64,000 bases of DNA from Sphingomonas sp. KR3-1 (GTDB lineage: Bacteria; Pseudomonadota; Alphaproteobacteria; Sphingomonadales; Sphingomonadaceae). Positions within the stretch are counted from its first letter, which is position 1. Each line of letters begins with the position of its first letter. Below the pieces are notes generated by a model. It saw nothing but the letters and a program-made list of their open reading frames with translations, was not told where the DNA came from and did no database searches. Shown piece by piece: positions 56,817 through 64,000 of the stretch. The stretch is from contig NZ_JBDZDQ010000002.1 of assembly GCF_040049295.1 (NCBI RefSeq), positions 558,001 through 622,000 of the forward strand, in the 5' to 3' direction. A program made the position numbers and the translations under genes.

Positions 56817-57410
56817 TCAGCCTGCCGCGCGATATAGCGCCCGCAGCGTCTCGGACGCCGCCGCGATCCGCCGGCGATGATAGCGACCGAGCCTGGTTCG
56901 CAGCGTCCGCAGATCGGCTTCGATCAGATCGGACAGTTCCTCCGCGAGACCGGGCAAGACCAAGGTTTCAGCGCGGCGGACGGCGTGGAGGCGGTCTCCC
57001 GAAGCGGCGACGGCGTGACGAAGCTCGAGATTTGGCGCTGCGTTCGCGATCGCGCTGAACAGTTGCTCGACCACTTCCGCAAGATGCGCTTCTGCGGGTA
57101 ACTCAGGAAGAAAATCGGCATGTGTTCGGCGCGACGTGCGTAGGGCCGACTGCAGGAGCTGATACTGCCAGTCATAGAGGTCGCGCAGGTCGGGCTCGCT
57201 CGGGCTCGGCACCTGGAAGCCATCGTGCGTGGCGAGCACCATATGCTCGCCCGCCAGCCGGTGAAGCGCATCGCGCACGGGGGTCACGCTGGCGGCTAGC
57301 TGCTCCGCATAGCGGGCAGGATCGAGCCGGGTTCCAGGCACGATCGTGCCCGAGCGAAGCAAGTGTTTCAGACCGCCATAGACGCGGTCGAATACCGGTG
57401 CCGCATTCAT
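56817..57410 (-). CDS. GntR-like transcriptional regulator
   Basis: 197 residues. N-terminal winged helix (~5-65: VYGGLKHLLRSGTIVPGTRLDPARYAEQLAASVTPVRDALHRLAGEHMV) with the GntR signature, followed by a short helical domain that could be a reduced FCD ligand domain. The ATG at 57410 is chosen; the 80 residues upstream in the open frame belong to the shadow of the dioxygenase gene. It starts 8 bases after the dioxygenase stop and ends just before the A2 promoter block, so it is a good candidate regulator of the precursors. Confidence 0.82.
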   Translation of the reverse strand: MNAAPVFDRVYGGLKHLLRSGTIVPGTRLDPARYAEQLAASVTPVRDALHRLAGEHMVLATHDGFQVPSPSEPDLRDLYDWQYQLLQSALRTSRRTHADFLPELPAEAHLAEVVEQLFSAIANAAPNLELRHAVAASGDRLHAVRRAETLVLPGLAEELSDLIEADLRTLRTRLGRYHRRRIAAASETLRALYRAAG

Positions 57411-57418
57411 GGCTGGCC

Positions 57419-58309
57419 TCAATCCCCGTCGTCCTGGCTGACGGTTCGTCGATACTCGGCGGCAAGCGCTGCCTGATCCGGGCGCAGCGCGTCGATCGCC
57501 CCGATACGCTCGGGAAGCCTCTCCTGGAGCAGGACCGAAGGGCATTGGCCTTCGTAATTGCCGAGATTGGGCCGATGCTGACGATAGCCGACCAGCGCCG
57601 CGAGCTCGCCCGGGAAGTGGCGAGCGACTTGCGGCGGGTAGGCGAGCCACTGATTTTCATACGGCTTCAGCCAGCCCAGGCAGTAGCTGACAATCATGCC
57701 GCGGCGCACCGCCTGGGTCCGGTTGGCGCCCGCGCCGTGGAGCGTCGAGCCCAGGAAGAGCAGTGCATCGCCGGGATCGAGCTCGGCCGCGAAGCACATG
57801 CTCGGCAGATCCTGGTCGAGCGCTCGGGCGCCGTGGCTGTCCGGATAGACGAGCGTCGTGCCATTCTCCCTCGTGTATGGGGTAAACGGCCACATCACGT
57901 TGACGAGATATTCGAGCTCGCCCTTGGGGCTCGCCCACATGTCCTGATCGCGGTGCGGAAACTGGCGTGGAGCGCCGGGATGAATCTCGATCGCTTGGGT
58001 CAGGTTGAGCTGGATCGTGTCGCACCAGGGCGCGAGGACCCGCTCCACGATGGCGAGCACCAGCGCGTGCTGGACGAAGGCGGCGGTGTGCGGTGAACGC
58101 GCCAGCAGCCTGCCGATCCTCTTGGTGCGCGTGCCGTAGAAATCGCCCTGGCAGAACAGGGCGGCCTCGAAGCCGGGGCGGAGTTCGGCGTCGAGCGCGG
58201 CGACCGTTTCGATGGGCTGCAGCCTCGGAACGATACAATAGCCGTGCGCGCGCAGCGCCTGGGTGTACTGGTCGACAGCGTCGATGAGCGGGGCGATTGC
58301 AGTGGCCAT
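57419..58309 (-). CDS. Phytanoyl-CoA dioxygenase-family (PhyH) oxygenase
   Basis: 296-residue Fe(II)/2-oxoglutarate-dependent oxygenase. FPHRDQDMW gives the H-x-D of the iron-binding triad, TLHGAGANRT gives the distal His, and RRGMIVSYCLGW provides the Arg that should bind 2-oxoglutarate. Placed 11 bases after luxI and 8 bases before the GntR gene, so all three are one transcript. I recall phyH genes next to luxI in other sphingomonads, so its job may be in signal metabolism; hydroxylation of the lasso peptide is the alternative. Confidence 0.88.
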   Translation of the reverse strand: MATAIAPLIDAVDQYTQALRAHGYCIVPRLQPIETVAALDAELRPGFEAALFCQGDFYGTRTKRIGRLLARSPHTAAFVQHALVLAIVERVLAPWCDTIQLNLTQAIEIHPGAPRQFPHRDQDMWASPKGELEYLVNVMWPFTPYTRENGTTLVYPDSHGARALDQDLPSMCFAAELDPGDALLFLGSTLHGAGANRTQAVRRGMIVSYCLGWLKPYENQWLAYPPQVARHFPGELAALVGYRQHRPNLGNYEGQCPSVLLQERLPERIGAIDALRPDQAALAAEYRRTVSQDDGD

Positions 58310-58320
58310 GGCGCTGCTCC

Positions 58321-58932
58321 TCAGGCGGCGTCGCGGCGGACGGCGTCCGCCAGCGTGGTAATCGGGCAGAGGCCCGAGGCGCGCAGCAAGGCAGGCGTCT
58401 CGGGATCGATATGGATCTGCAGCGCGCCGAGCCCGGTATCATCCGGCTGCCCGAGCAAAGCGCACCGCCAGCCGAAGCGCAGGATCTGCGCGAGCCAGGC
58501 GTGCTCGGCGACGCCGGTATAGGAATCGATGCCCGCAAGCAGCGCATATTCGGCGAGCCCCACGACCAGCGTATCGCGTGCCCGCCGGCGGTCCGCAGCG
58601 CTAAGGTCGCGGTCGAGACAGAAGCGGGTGATCTCGCGGACGTTCGCGCCGCGCGGCGCCGGCCCGCCGCACAGCTCGGGGAACATGGTGTCGAGCAGGT
58701 GCGGTCGCTCGGTCTCGAGCAGACGGGCAGAAGCGAGATGCCCGCCGGCGGCGTCGAGCAGGATCAAGTACACGGCATGCGGGTCGTCGAACTGGTCGAC
58801 CTCGTAGCGACCTGCAAGCACCGGCACGTCCCATTTGAGCAGATCGACAAAGACGCGCTTGCGCGCTTCGAACATGGCCCGGAACGCCTGGGCTTCGCCG
58901 GCGGAATCGCGTGGGCCGATCAACAAATACAT
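58321..58932 (-). CDS. luxI: LuxI-family acyl-homoserine-lactone synthase
   Basis: 203 residues. Conserved LuxI positions are visible: Arg and Phe in MFEARKRVFVDLLKW, the Trp that follows, Asp pair in DQFDDPHAVYLI, Arg in SARLLETERPHLL and the Glu-Arg in VREITRFCLDRD. The family makes N-acyl-homoserine lactones from SAM and acyl-ACP. The start at 58932 (MYLLIGP) has AAGGGAAG upstream; the 22-residue extension in the open frame is unconvincing. First gene of luxI-phyH-gntR. Acyl-chain length cannot be predicted. Confidence 0.9.
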   Translation of the reverse strand: MYLLIGPRDSAGEAQAFRAMFEARKRVFVDLLKWDVPVLAGRYEVDQFDDPHAVYLILLDAAGGHLASARLLETERPHLLDTMFPELCGGPAPRGANVREITRFCLDRDLSAADRRRARDTLVVGLAEYALLAGIDSYTGVAEHAWLAQILRFGWRCALLGQPDDTGLGALQIHIDPETPALLRASGLCPITTLADAVRRDAA

Positions 58933-59006
58933 GGCTAGCTTCCCTTGTTGCCAAGGGCAGAAGCTGACCAGATCGATCCGGGCGGCCATATACCGCAAAA
59001 GGGGGA

Positions 59007-59753
59007 TCAGCTGTCGAGCACGTCGCCGAACGAGATGATCCCGTCATAGAGCGCGCGCACCGCGAGCTGCGAGCGCTTCTGGATCCCGTAGCGTTCCCGC
59101 GCCTGCTTGAGATGCTGGCGGACAGTCTCCTTGCTGAGGCCGAGAATCTGTCCGATCTCCCAGTCGGTCTTGCCGCGCGCCGCCCAGATGACGCAGTCGC
59201 GCTGGCGCGCGGTGAGGCGAAGCGGACCGCCGTCCGGGCCGCCGGGAAGCGCCAAGCGCCGCGCGGTCTCGAAGGCGGAGACTCCGATGAGCTGAGCGAC
59301 CGGCAGCCAGTCTTCGGGCACGTCGTGGGTGTCGGATACCGCGAACGAGCAAGACCCGCGCGATTCGCCGGGGACGTGCGCGGGCACCGTGAAGCCGTTG
59401 CCGATACCTTCCTGACGCGCACGCTCGAAGATCTCGTGATCGGTGCGCCCAAGGTCGATCATTGCGGCGACATGCGCCCAGCGAAATCCCTTGGTGGTGC
59501 GATGACAGGCGCGGTGCACCGGATCGAGGCGCCCATAGCGGTTCTCGTCGAACCAGGATGAAAAGGCGGAGGGGTAGTTGTGCAGCCGGAGCGACGGACC
59601 GGGTCCCTCGGCGGTGTCGACGTGATGCATGAGCGCGAAATAGCGAAAGCCCATCGTCGTCGTCGCTCGGCCCAATAGGTGCTCGAGATCTCCGATCGTC
59701 TTCAAATGCTTCGTTTGGTCGTCGAACTCCTCGGCCAACATTAACCTGTGCAT
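59007..59753 (-). CDS. luxR: LuxR-family quorum-sensing regulator
   Basis: 248 residues. The autoinducer-binding domain (~20-165) keeps the invariant Trp, Tyr, Asp and Pro (SSWFDENRYGRLDPV) and the later Trp in KGFRWAHV. The C-terminal HTH (~180-240) reads LTARQRDCVIWAARGKTDWEIGQILGLSKETVRQHLK. It therefore should bind an AHL, unlike orphan stress LuxRs. Located 74 bases upstream of luxI on the same strand. No classical lux box is evident to me in the intergenic region. Confidence 0.9.
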   Translation of the reverse strand: MHRLMLAEEFDDQTKHLKTIGDLEHLLGRATTTMGFRYFALMHHVDTAEGPGPSLRLHNYPSAFSSWFDENRYGRLDPVHRACHRTTKGFRWAHVAAMIDLGRTDHEIFERARQEGIGNGFTVPAHVPGESRGSCSFAVSDTHDVPEDWLPVAQLIGVSAFETARRLALPGGPDGGPLRLTARQRDCVIWAARGKTDWEIGQILGLSKETVRQHLKQARERYGIQKRSQLAVRALYDGIISFGDVLDS

Positions 59754-59979
59754 GTACTCTGCCGCGACCGCAGGGACGTCTTCCAGTCCGCCTTTCCCAC
59801 GCGTCGTCCTCTGTGCGCCCAGCCAAGACCTCCCATGGTCCCGCCGACGGCGCGTTACGCAACATGCTTGTAATCAAACACCTTATCGCAAGTATTTCCA
59901 ACATCTTGTGCGCCGCAGCAGCGGCAACACCCATCCCCTTTTCGGGGGAAGGCACTCGATCTGCCTTTATGTTCTGTGG

Positions 59980-60844
59980 ATGTCTCACTTTGGTGGAGCG
60001 CACTCATGGCTTTTGCCGCCCGGCCTTTCTCCAACAAGTCGTCAACTCGCCTGGCTTGCCGTGGTACATGCCGCCCGTACCCCTGACGGGTCCGATCCTG
60101 AGGCCTATGCCTGGATGGTCAATCTCGATCGCACGGGGTGGGCCTGGGAATGGCTGCGCCGTGATCCCGGCTATGACGGGCGGGACGTCCGCGCGGACGC
60201 GCAGATGTCCCATGGCCCGATCCTGTTGCAGGAGGCCCCCGACGCTGGTCGGGGGCTGTTGTTTCGCCGAGGACGCTGGCACGCCGGCCTGGCGCGCGCG
60301 CATCTTCTTTGACGCGGCAACCGACCCTTCAGTCCTGATATGCGATGTCGCGTGCGAGGATCCGTCGGGTTTCGATCTAGCAAGGGTCGGATGCTTTTCT
60401 GCGGTGCTCCGCGGCGAGGATCCTCTCGAGCATGTCTTGCTGACCGATGGGCTGCACCAGCTGCGGCTGGATGTCCGCGGCGGGACGCTGACGCGAGGGC
60501 CCGTTCGACTGCATTTCGAGTTTGAAGGACTTGCCGAGATCGATGCCGCGCTGCTGACGCTGCGCCGGCTCGTCGCCGTCGACCGGCGAGGGAAGATACC
60601 GCTCGGCCTGTTCGCGAAGGAGCCCCGCGCCGGCCGCTGGATCGCCGCCGCACGGGCCCTGGACGCCCGCGAGGCCGGTGCCAGCCAGCGCGATGTGGCC
60701 GAGACTCTGTTCGGGGGAGAGCGGGTGCGCGCGGACTGGGCGGGATCGTCCGACTATCTGCGTTCGCAGGTCAGGCGCATGCTCGCATTCGGAACGCGGA
60801 TGCGCAGCAGTGGCTGGCGCGCCTTGCTTGCAGGCAAGGGGTAA
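59980..60844 (+). pseudogene. DUF6499/DUF2285-type gene with apparent +1 frameshift
   Basis: The N-terminal part (DPEAYAWMVNLDRTGWAWEWLRRDPGYD, in one frame up to about 60261) and the C-terminal DUF2285 part (FFDAATDPSVL... LHQLRLDVRGGTLTRGPVRL... ASQRDVAETLFGGERV, in another) belong to one protein of a type common in sphingomonad/rhizobial integrative elements. Removing one T from TTTCGCC at 60262-60264 joins them (LLF-AEDAG). The true start is unclear: ATG 59980 or GTG 60061. The C-terminal half has a helix-turn-helix-like region. Either a real decay event at an element edge or a sequencing error. Confidence 0.75.
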
Positions 60845-60862
60845 GCGATGCCGCCGGGCGGG

Positions 60863-60883
60863 CGTGCCGGCACCGCCGGCACG
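60863..60883. terminator. Bidirectional hairpin between convergent genes
   Basis: CGTGCCGGC-acc-GCCGGCACG, 9-bp perfect stem, between the DUF2285 gene and the hemerythrin gene, 9 bases from the latter's stop. Confidence 0.5.
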
Positions 60884-60892
60884 CGTCGCCGA

Positions 60893-61402
60893 TCAGACCT
60901 GGACCGCGGTGAGCGTCGTGGTCTCGGGCTTGGCCAGACCGCCTGCCTTGTAGCCGGCGATGAGCTCTTCCTTGCGGGCGCGGAGCTGGTCGCCGAGCGC
61001 ATCCATGTCGAGCCCGGCCTTGCGCGCCTGGGCGAACATTCCCTCCATGCGCTGCTCTTCCTCGCCGACATGGTGCTCGATCTGCTCGGAAAGCACCGAG
61101 ACCTTGGCGTCGTAGAAGTCGTCCGACGGCGTGCCGGCCTCGATCTCGGCGATCAGCACCTTGGCGCCGTCATGCTCGACATAGGCCTCCTTCAGCAGGT
61201 CCTCGTCGATCTTGCCTTCGCAGGCCGGATAGAAGATTTCTTCCTCGATCTGCGCATGGACGGTCAGCTCGAGGCAGATCTGCAGCGCGATCTTCTGCTT
61301 CTTGCCGTCTCCGCCCGCCTTCTCATACTGCTCGAACAGATCTTCCACCGTGCGGTGGTCCGCCTTCAGAAGGGCGATCGCGTCCTGTTTGGTATCGGCC
61401 AT
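60893..61402 (-). CDS. Hemerythrin-domain protein
   Basis: 169-residue four-helix diiron protein. Ligands follow the hemerythrin HHE pattern: LLKADHRTVEDLFEQYE, ELTVHAQIEEEIFYPA, and later EQIEHHVGEEEQRMEGMF. It may store or sense O2, or protect against oxidative or nitrosative stress. ATG 61402 has GAAAGGAGC 8 bases upstream. An EcfG-like promoter precedes it. It is downstream of, and on the same strand as, the heme-oxygenase-like gene, 83 bases away. Confidence 0.9.
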   Translation of the reverse strand: MADTKQDAIALLKADHRTVEDLFEQYEKAGGDGKKQKIALQICLELTVHAQIEEEIFYPACEGKIDEDLLKEAYVEHDGAKVLIAEIEAGTPSDDFYDAKVSVLSEQIEHHVGEEEQRMEGMFAQARKAGLDMDALGDQLRARKEELIAGYKAGGLAKPETTTLTAVQV

Positions 61403-61423
61403 GGAAATGCTCCTTTCAGACAG

Positions 61424-61448
61424 AACAAGAGGCGGAGATACTCGTTCC
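61424..61448 (-). promoter_or_regulatory. EcfG-like promoter of hemerythrin gene
   Basis: Minus strand GGAAC (61448-61444), 16 nt, TGTT (61427-61424), 21 bp upstream of the start. Confidence 0.4.
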
Positions 61449-61485
61449 GCTTCCGTGCCCATTGCGAGTCGTTCGCAGACCTGGG

Positions 61486-62382
61486 TCAGGCCCAGAGCGC
61501 GCGTCGATAGGCTTCGAAGCAGCGCGCGCCGCAGCGCAACCGGATCAGGGCGCCTTCGGCCATTGCCGTGGCACGTGCCGGATCCTCCTCGACCGCCGGA
61601 CGGATCGCTTCCTTGTTCCATTCGATGCTGTGCTTGATGTCGAGCACGGCATGGACCGAGAAATAGCGGCGCTCCTTGCCCGACAGGCCGATCCGGCCCA
61701 GGCCGTCGGCGACCATTGCCGAGCGACCCGGCGCGGTCAGTTCGATCACGCCCAGCGCACCGACCGAGTGCCAGGCGTAGCGCCGGTTCGTCGCCATCGC
61801 GGTCATCGCATTGGCGAGCGCGAGGCTCTCCCAGACGGTGCGCTCGATCGCGGGCGAAACCTGCAGCGTCTCGACCAGCGCGTCGAGCATCGGGCCATGC
61901 ATGCCCTTGGCGGTGCCGTGTCCCATCTCGTCCCAATAGTTGCGCGCGAGCTCGAGCTTGGGGCGCGTGGGGAGCTTGACCTGCGTCATCGCGACGAGAT
62001 CGTCGAACCCCGCCTCGCCCGCGGCTTCCTGCTCGAAGAACCATCGAAGCTGGTCGCGGTCGGCGGTCTCGGCCAGCCAGGGGAAGAGCGGATCATTCTG
62101 TCCTGGACCGGCGGCCTTGAGCCCTTCGAACCAGGCGATGAAGCCGTCGGCATCGGTCGGCGCGGCGGCTGCCTCGTCGATCACCTCGGCGCGTAGCTCC
62201 TCGAAGAAGCCGCCCTCGAGGCGTTGCATGCGGATGTCGCGCTCGAAGGTCTTCTGCCAGTCGATGCTCGGGAAGCCGGGCTCGAGGCGCTCGCGGTTCC
62301 AGTGTGCAAGGCCGCGCTGGAAGCTGTCGGTGAGGAATTGCGATCGTCGTTCGGTGTCGAATTCAGCGGCTCTGGTCGCCAT
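61486..62382 (-). CDS. Iron-containing redox enzyme (heme-oxygenase-like fold)
   Basis: 298 residues, all helical. The helix pattern FFEQEAAGEAGFDDLVAM, YWDEMGHGTAKGMHG and YFSVHAVLDIKHSIEW supplies the Glu/His residues expected in heme-oxygenase-like diiron oxidases (HDOs, seen in TenA/CADD-type enzymes). The exact substrate is unknown; members oxidise or fragment small metabolites or fatty acids. ATG 62382 has AACAGGAGAG 8 bases upstream. With the hemerythrin gene it forms a stress-regulated diiron pair. Confidence 0.82.
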   Translation of the reverse strand: MATRAAEFDTERRSQFLTDSFQRGLAHWNRERLEPGFPSIDWQKTFERDIRMQRLEGGFFEELRAEVIDEAAAAPTDADGFIAWFEGLKAAGPGQNDPLFPWLAETADRDQLRWFFEQEAAGEAGFDDLVAMTQVKLPTRPKLELARNYWDEMGHGTAKGMHGPMLDALVETLQVSPAIERTVWESLALANAMTAMATNRRYAWHSVGALGVIELTAPGRSAMVADGLGRIGLSGKERRYFSVHAVLDIKHSIEWNKEAIRPAVEEDPARATAMAEGALIRLRCGARCFEAYRRALWA

Positions 62383-62409
62383 GGGATATGCTCTCCTGTT
62401 GACCGCCAG

Positions 62410-62435
62410 AACCCAGGAACAGGAGGGCATGTTCC
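62410..62435 (-). promoter_or_regulatory. EcfG-like promoter of the HDO gene
   Basis: Minus strand GGAAC (62435-62431), 17 nt, GGTT (62413-62410), 27 bp upstream of the start. Confidence 0.45.
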
Positions 62436-62506
62436 CCGACATGGCGCCAAACATAACCCAGGTTATCGAACTCGTTTTTAGGAGCCGGCGGCGCTCTGCG
62501 CCGAGC

Positions 62507-62530
62507 GGAACGATCGCTTCGCCATGCGTT
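62507..62530 (+). promoter_or_regulatory. Possible EcfG-like promoter (15-nt spacer)
   Basis: GGAAC (62507-62511), 15 nt, CGTT (62527-62530), 22 bp upstream of the acidic protein gene and divergent from the HDO promoter. The spacer is one base short of consensus. Confidence 0.3.
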
Positions 62531-62552
62531 GTGTAGGGCGAGGAGCACCGCC

Positions 62553-62888
62553 ATGACCGATCCAACGCAGCCCGATGCCGACCTTCCGCCCGAGGCCGGC
62601 AAGCGCCTCGTCTTCGCCAGACCCGTGGACCCCGAGGCAGGGGCCGAGATCGGCACTGGCGGGGGCTATTCGGGGCAGGAATATGATTCCGCGGGCCAGG
62701 CAGAATGGCGTGCCGAACAACAACGCCATGCGCTGCCCGCCGACGGCGCCGTGCACGGGAGCGGCGCAGGCACGGGCGGCGGCAATCCCGGAGAAGACTA
62801 TGATTCCGACAGCCAGAACGGCTCGGGCTATCCGCGCACCGGCGCCGAAGGCGAAGCGCAAATCGAGGCTGCCGACGATCAACCCTAA
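62553..62888 (+). CDS. Disordered acidic glycine-rich protein, 111 aa
   Basis: Starts MTDPTQPDADLPPEAGKRLV. Two imperfect repeats of the form GTGGGYSGQEYDS / GTGGGNPGEDYDS (about residues 35-47 and 73-85) stand in a Gly/Asp/Ala/Gln-rich, charged chain with no hydrophobic core. GAGGAGC is close to the ATG. Probably a hydrophilin-like stress protein, comparable in style to the repeat protein at 31070-31534. No enzymatic function visible. Confidence 0.65.
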   Translation: MTDPTQPDADLPPEAGKRLVFARPVDPEAGAEIGTGGGYSGQEYDSAGQAEWRAEQQRHALPADGAVHGSGAGTGGGNPGEDYDSDSQNGSGYPRTGAEGEAQIEAADDQP

Positions 62889-62924
62889 CCTGCTTAGTGT
62901 TACCGCATCCGATTGAGACCCAAG

Positions 62925-62969
62925 ACTCTCCCGGCACGCGCGATGTGGCGCGAGCGGCAAGGGAGAGTC
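62925..62969 (+). promoter_or_regulatory. Hairpin sequestering a ribosome site
   Basis: GACTCTCCC (62925-62933) is perfectly complementary to GGGAGAGTC (62961-62969), which contains the Shine-Dalgarno sequence of the gene starting at 62972. The loop has an additional CGCG...CGCG inner stem. Such a fold would block translation until melted. Confidence 0.45.
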
Positions 62970-62971
62970 GG

Positions 62972-63247
62972 ATGAGCATCTTGATCCTGTTCGGCATCGG
63001 CATCGTGGCCGGCCTGATCGCGGCCTTTCTACGCGGTCCCGGCAGGCGGTTCGTCTTCCTGCATGTTCTGGTCGGGATCGTCGGCGCGATGGTCGGCGGC
63101 GTGCTCGTCGCGCGCTTGCTCGGCGACAAGGCCTATCACCCCGATCATTTCGATGCCGAGGCCAGCGCCTGGGCCGCGGGCAGCGCGGTGCTGTTTCTCG
63201 CCCTTGCCAAGCTGATCGGCGCCGCGCTGGCGCGCCGGCCCGACTAG
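62972..63247 (+). CDS. GlsB/YeaQ-like small membrane protein
   Basis: 91 residues with three hydrophobic segments: SILILFGIGIVAGLIAAFL, FLHVLVGIVGAMVGGVLVARLL, and SAWAAGSAVLFLALAKLIGAAL. Gly-rich second helix and length match the transglycosylase-associated/GlsB stress family, relative of the gene at 27233-27490. GGGAGAG precedes ATG 62972 but lies in a hairpin. It ends with a stop overlapping that of the convergent marC-like gene (CTAG). Confidence 0.8.
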   Translation: MSILILFGIGIVAGLIAAFLRGPGRRFVFLHVLVGIVGAMVGGVLVARLLGDKAYHPDHFDAEASAWAAGSAVLFLALAKLIGAALARRPD

Positions 63248-63879
63248 GGACGCGACAGGAACGGCGCCTCGGCAAGGCCATCGAAGAGGAACTGAACCGC
63301 CAGGGCCGCGAGCAGGATGCCCGAGACGCGGCCGATCACATCGGCACCGGTGCGCCCGAGCTTGGCAACCAGCCCTTCCGAAGCGCGCATCGCGGCGTAG
63401 GTGAGCGCCAGGCACAAGCCGAGCATCGCTAGGACGCCTGCGCTCTCAAGCGTCGTTCCGGTGCGCCCCATCAGCAGGACGACGGCCGAGAGCGCGCCCG
63501 GGCCGGCGATCAACGGAAAGGCGAGCGGAAATACCGCGATGTCGCCCGGACGGCGCGCATCGCGCTTCTCGGGCTCGCTGATCGAGGAGAGGCCCGGACT
63601 CGAAAACACCAGGCTGAGGGCCTGGAGAAGCAGCAGAATGCCCCCGGCCACACGGAATGCCGGCATCGAGATATGCAGCAGCGACAGCAGCAATTGTCCG
63701 GCGACGGCGAACAGCAGCAGCACCAGGCCGGCAATGCCGATGGAGCGTGCCGCCAGTTTCAGCCGGTCCGGGCGATGCACCTCGGCGGTGAGGGAAGCGA
63801 AGATGGCGGCGGTCTCTACAGGTCCGATCGTGACGAACAAAGTCACGAAGGCGGAAAGGATGGACGGCGCGACATGCAT
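63244..63879 (-). CDS. MarC-family integral membrane protein
   Basis: 211 residues, six hydrophobic helices (ILSAFVTLFVTIGPVETAAIF, GIAGLVLLLFAVAGQLLL, FRVAGGILLLLQALSLVF, and others) with the family's VFPLAFPLIAGPGALSAVVLL motif. MarC/YhgN proteins are related to NAAT-type transporters; the transported solute is unknown and the historical antibiotic-resistance label is not supported. Start ATG 63879 begins MHVAPSILSAF; upstream in-frame Met would prepend 21 basic residues. The last 120 bases of the window beyond it hold no gene. Confidence 0.85.
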   Translation of the reverse strand: MHVAPSILSAFVTLFVTIGPVETAAIFASLTAEVHRPDRLKLAARSIGIAGLVLLLFAVAGQLLLSLLHISMPAFRVAGGILLLLQALSLVFSSPGLSSISEPEKRDARRPGDIAVFPLAFPLIAGPGALSAVVLLMGRTGTTLESAGVLAMLGLCLALTYAAMRASEGLVAKLGRTGADVIGRVSGILLAALAVQFLFDGLAEAPFLSRP

Positions 63880-64000
63880 AAGCGGGCTCCACGACTCCTT
63901 GCGCAAAAATCGCGCAGTTAGGTTCGCTTCGCGGGTACGCAAGACCCTGGAATAGGGCGGAAAAGGCTACTGACGGGCTCGCGCGATTTTTTTGCGCGCG

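Noticed and set aside
58933..59006. lux box in the luxR-luxI intergenic region
   Set aside because: No 18-20-bp inverted repeat resembling a lux box could be seen in the 74-base gap.
59044..60003. 319-codon leftward frame over luxR
   Set aside because: Shadow frame of the real luxR reading at 59753-59007; Arg-rich and without domains.

Overview
This window looks like a chromosomal segment of a sphingomonad (Alphaproteobacteria, Sphingomonadales). The DNA is GC-rich. SOS boxes are of the alphaproteobacterial GTTC-N7-GTTC type, and EcfG-type general-stress promoters precede many small genes. Gene families such as imuA/imuB/dnaE2, FecI/FecR with an STN-type TonB receptor, and a proteobacterial lasso peptide locus fit this placement. 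Genes are tightly packed with many 4-nt start/stop overlaps.

1-8.9 kb: a GroEL paralogue cut by the window edge, a Tat-exported S41 peptidase, a membrane-anchored AraC-type regulator, an SDR + GH130 operon, and a leftward operon of a small Lys-rich protein, a histidine phosphatase and NnrD.

8.9-37.1 kb: an accessory genome-maintenance region. It holds a divergent pair of SRAP proteins (one active-site-intact, one a predicted pseudoenzyme) around a LexA box, LigD without nuclease domain, a DnaQ-like exonuclease, a DUF763 protein, dnaE2 with an apparent frameshift and a LexA box, an Mfd-family helicase, imuA-imuB with a LexA box, exonuclease III + a second ATP-dependent ligase, and a KaiC-like ATPase followed by a hybrid histidine kinase. 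Small membrane or stress proteins (GlsB, DUF3606, PRC-barrel, 25-aa hydrophobic peptide) are interspersed, several with EcfG-like promoters. A 24-aa ORF with a near-perfect Shine-Dalgarno sequence and a strand-specific hairpin lies at 13.7-13.8 kb.

37.1-42.2 kb: a PepSY-like secreted protein, a glycine-zipper stress protein and a sodium/proton antiporter. These are followed by what looks like a mobile-element scar: a sigma-70 region-4 mini-protein, a nucleotidyltransferase-HEPN fusion, and a degenerate tRNA-Arg(CCG).

42.2-60.8 kb: the most interesting part. A large autotransporter and a PAS-LuxR regulator precede a two-armed lasso peptide locus. The rightward arm is ECF sigma factor, FecR anti-sigma, STN-TonB receptor and lasso-peptide isopeptidase. 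The leftward arm is two tandem lasso precursors (each with its own conserved promoter block, 5' hairpin and 3' GNRA hairpin), the B protein (RRE + leader peptidase) and the C cyclase. Directly upstream and co-directional lie luxR, luxI, a phytanoyl-CoA-dioxygenase-like enzyme and a GntR-like regulator, so acyl-homoserine-lactone quorum sensing may control, and a 2OG oxygenase may tailor, the lasso peptides. A frameshifted DUF6499/DUF2285-type gene ends this block and, with the tRNA scar, suggests a genomic island.

60.9-64 kb: stress functions again: a hemerythrin protein, a heme-oxygenase-like diiron-type protein, a disordered acidic protein, a GlsB-like membrane protein whose ribosome site lies in a hairpin, and a MarC-family membrane protein.
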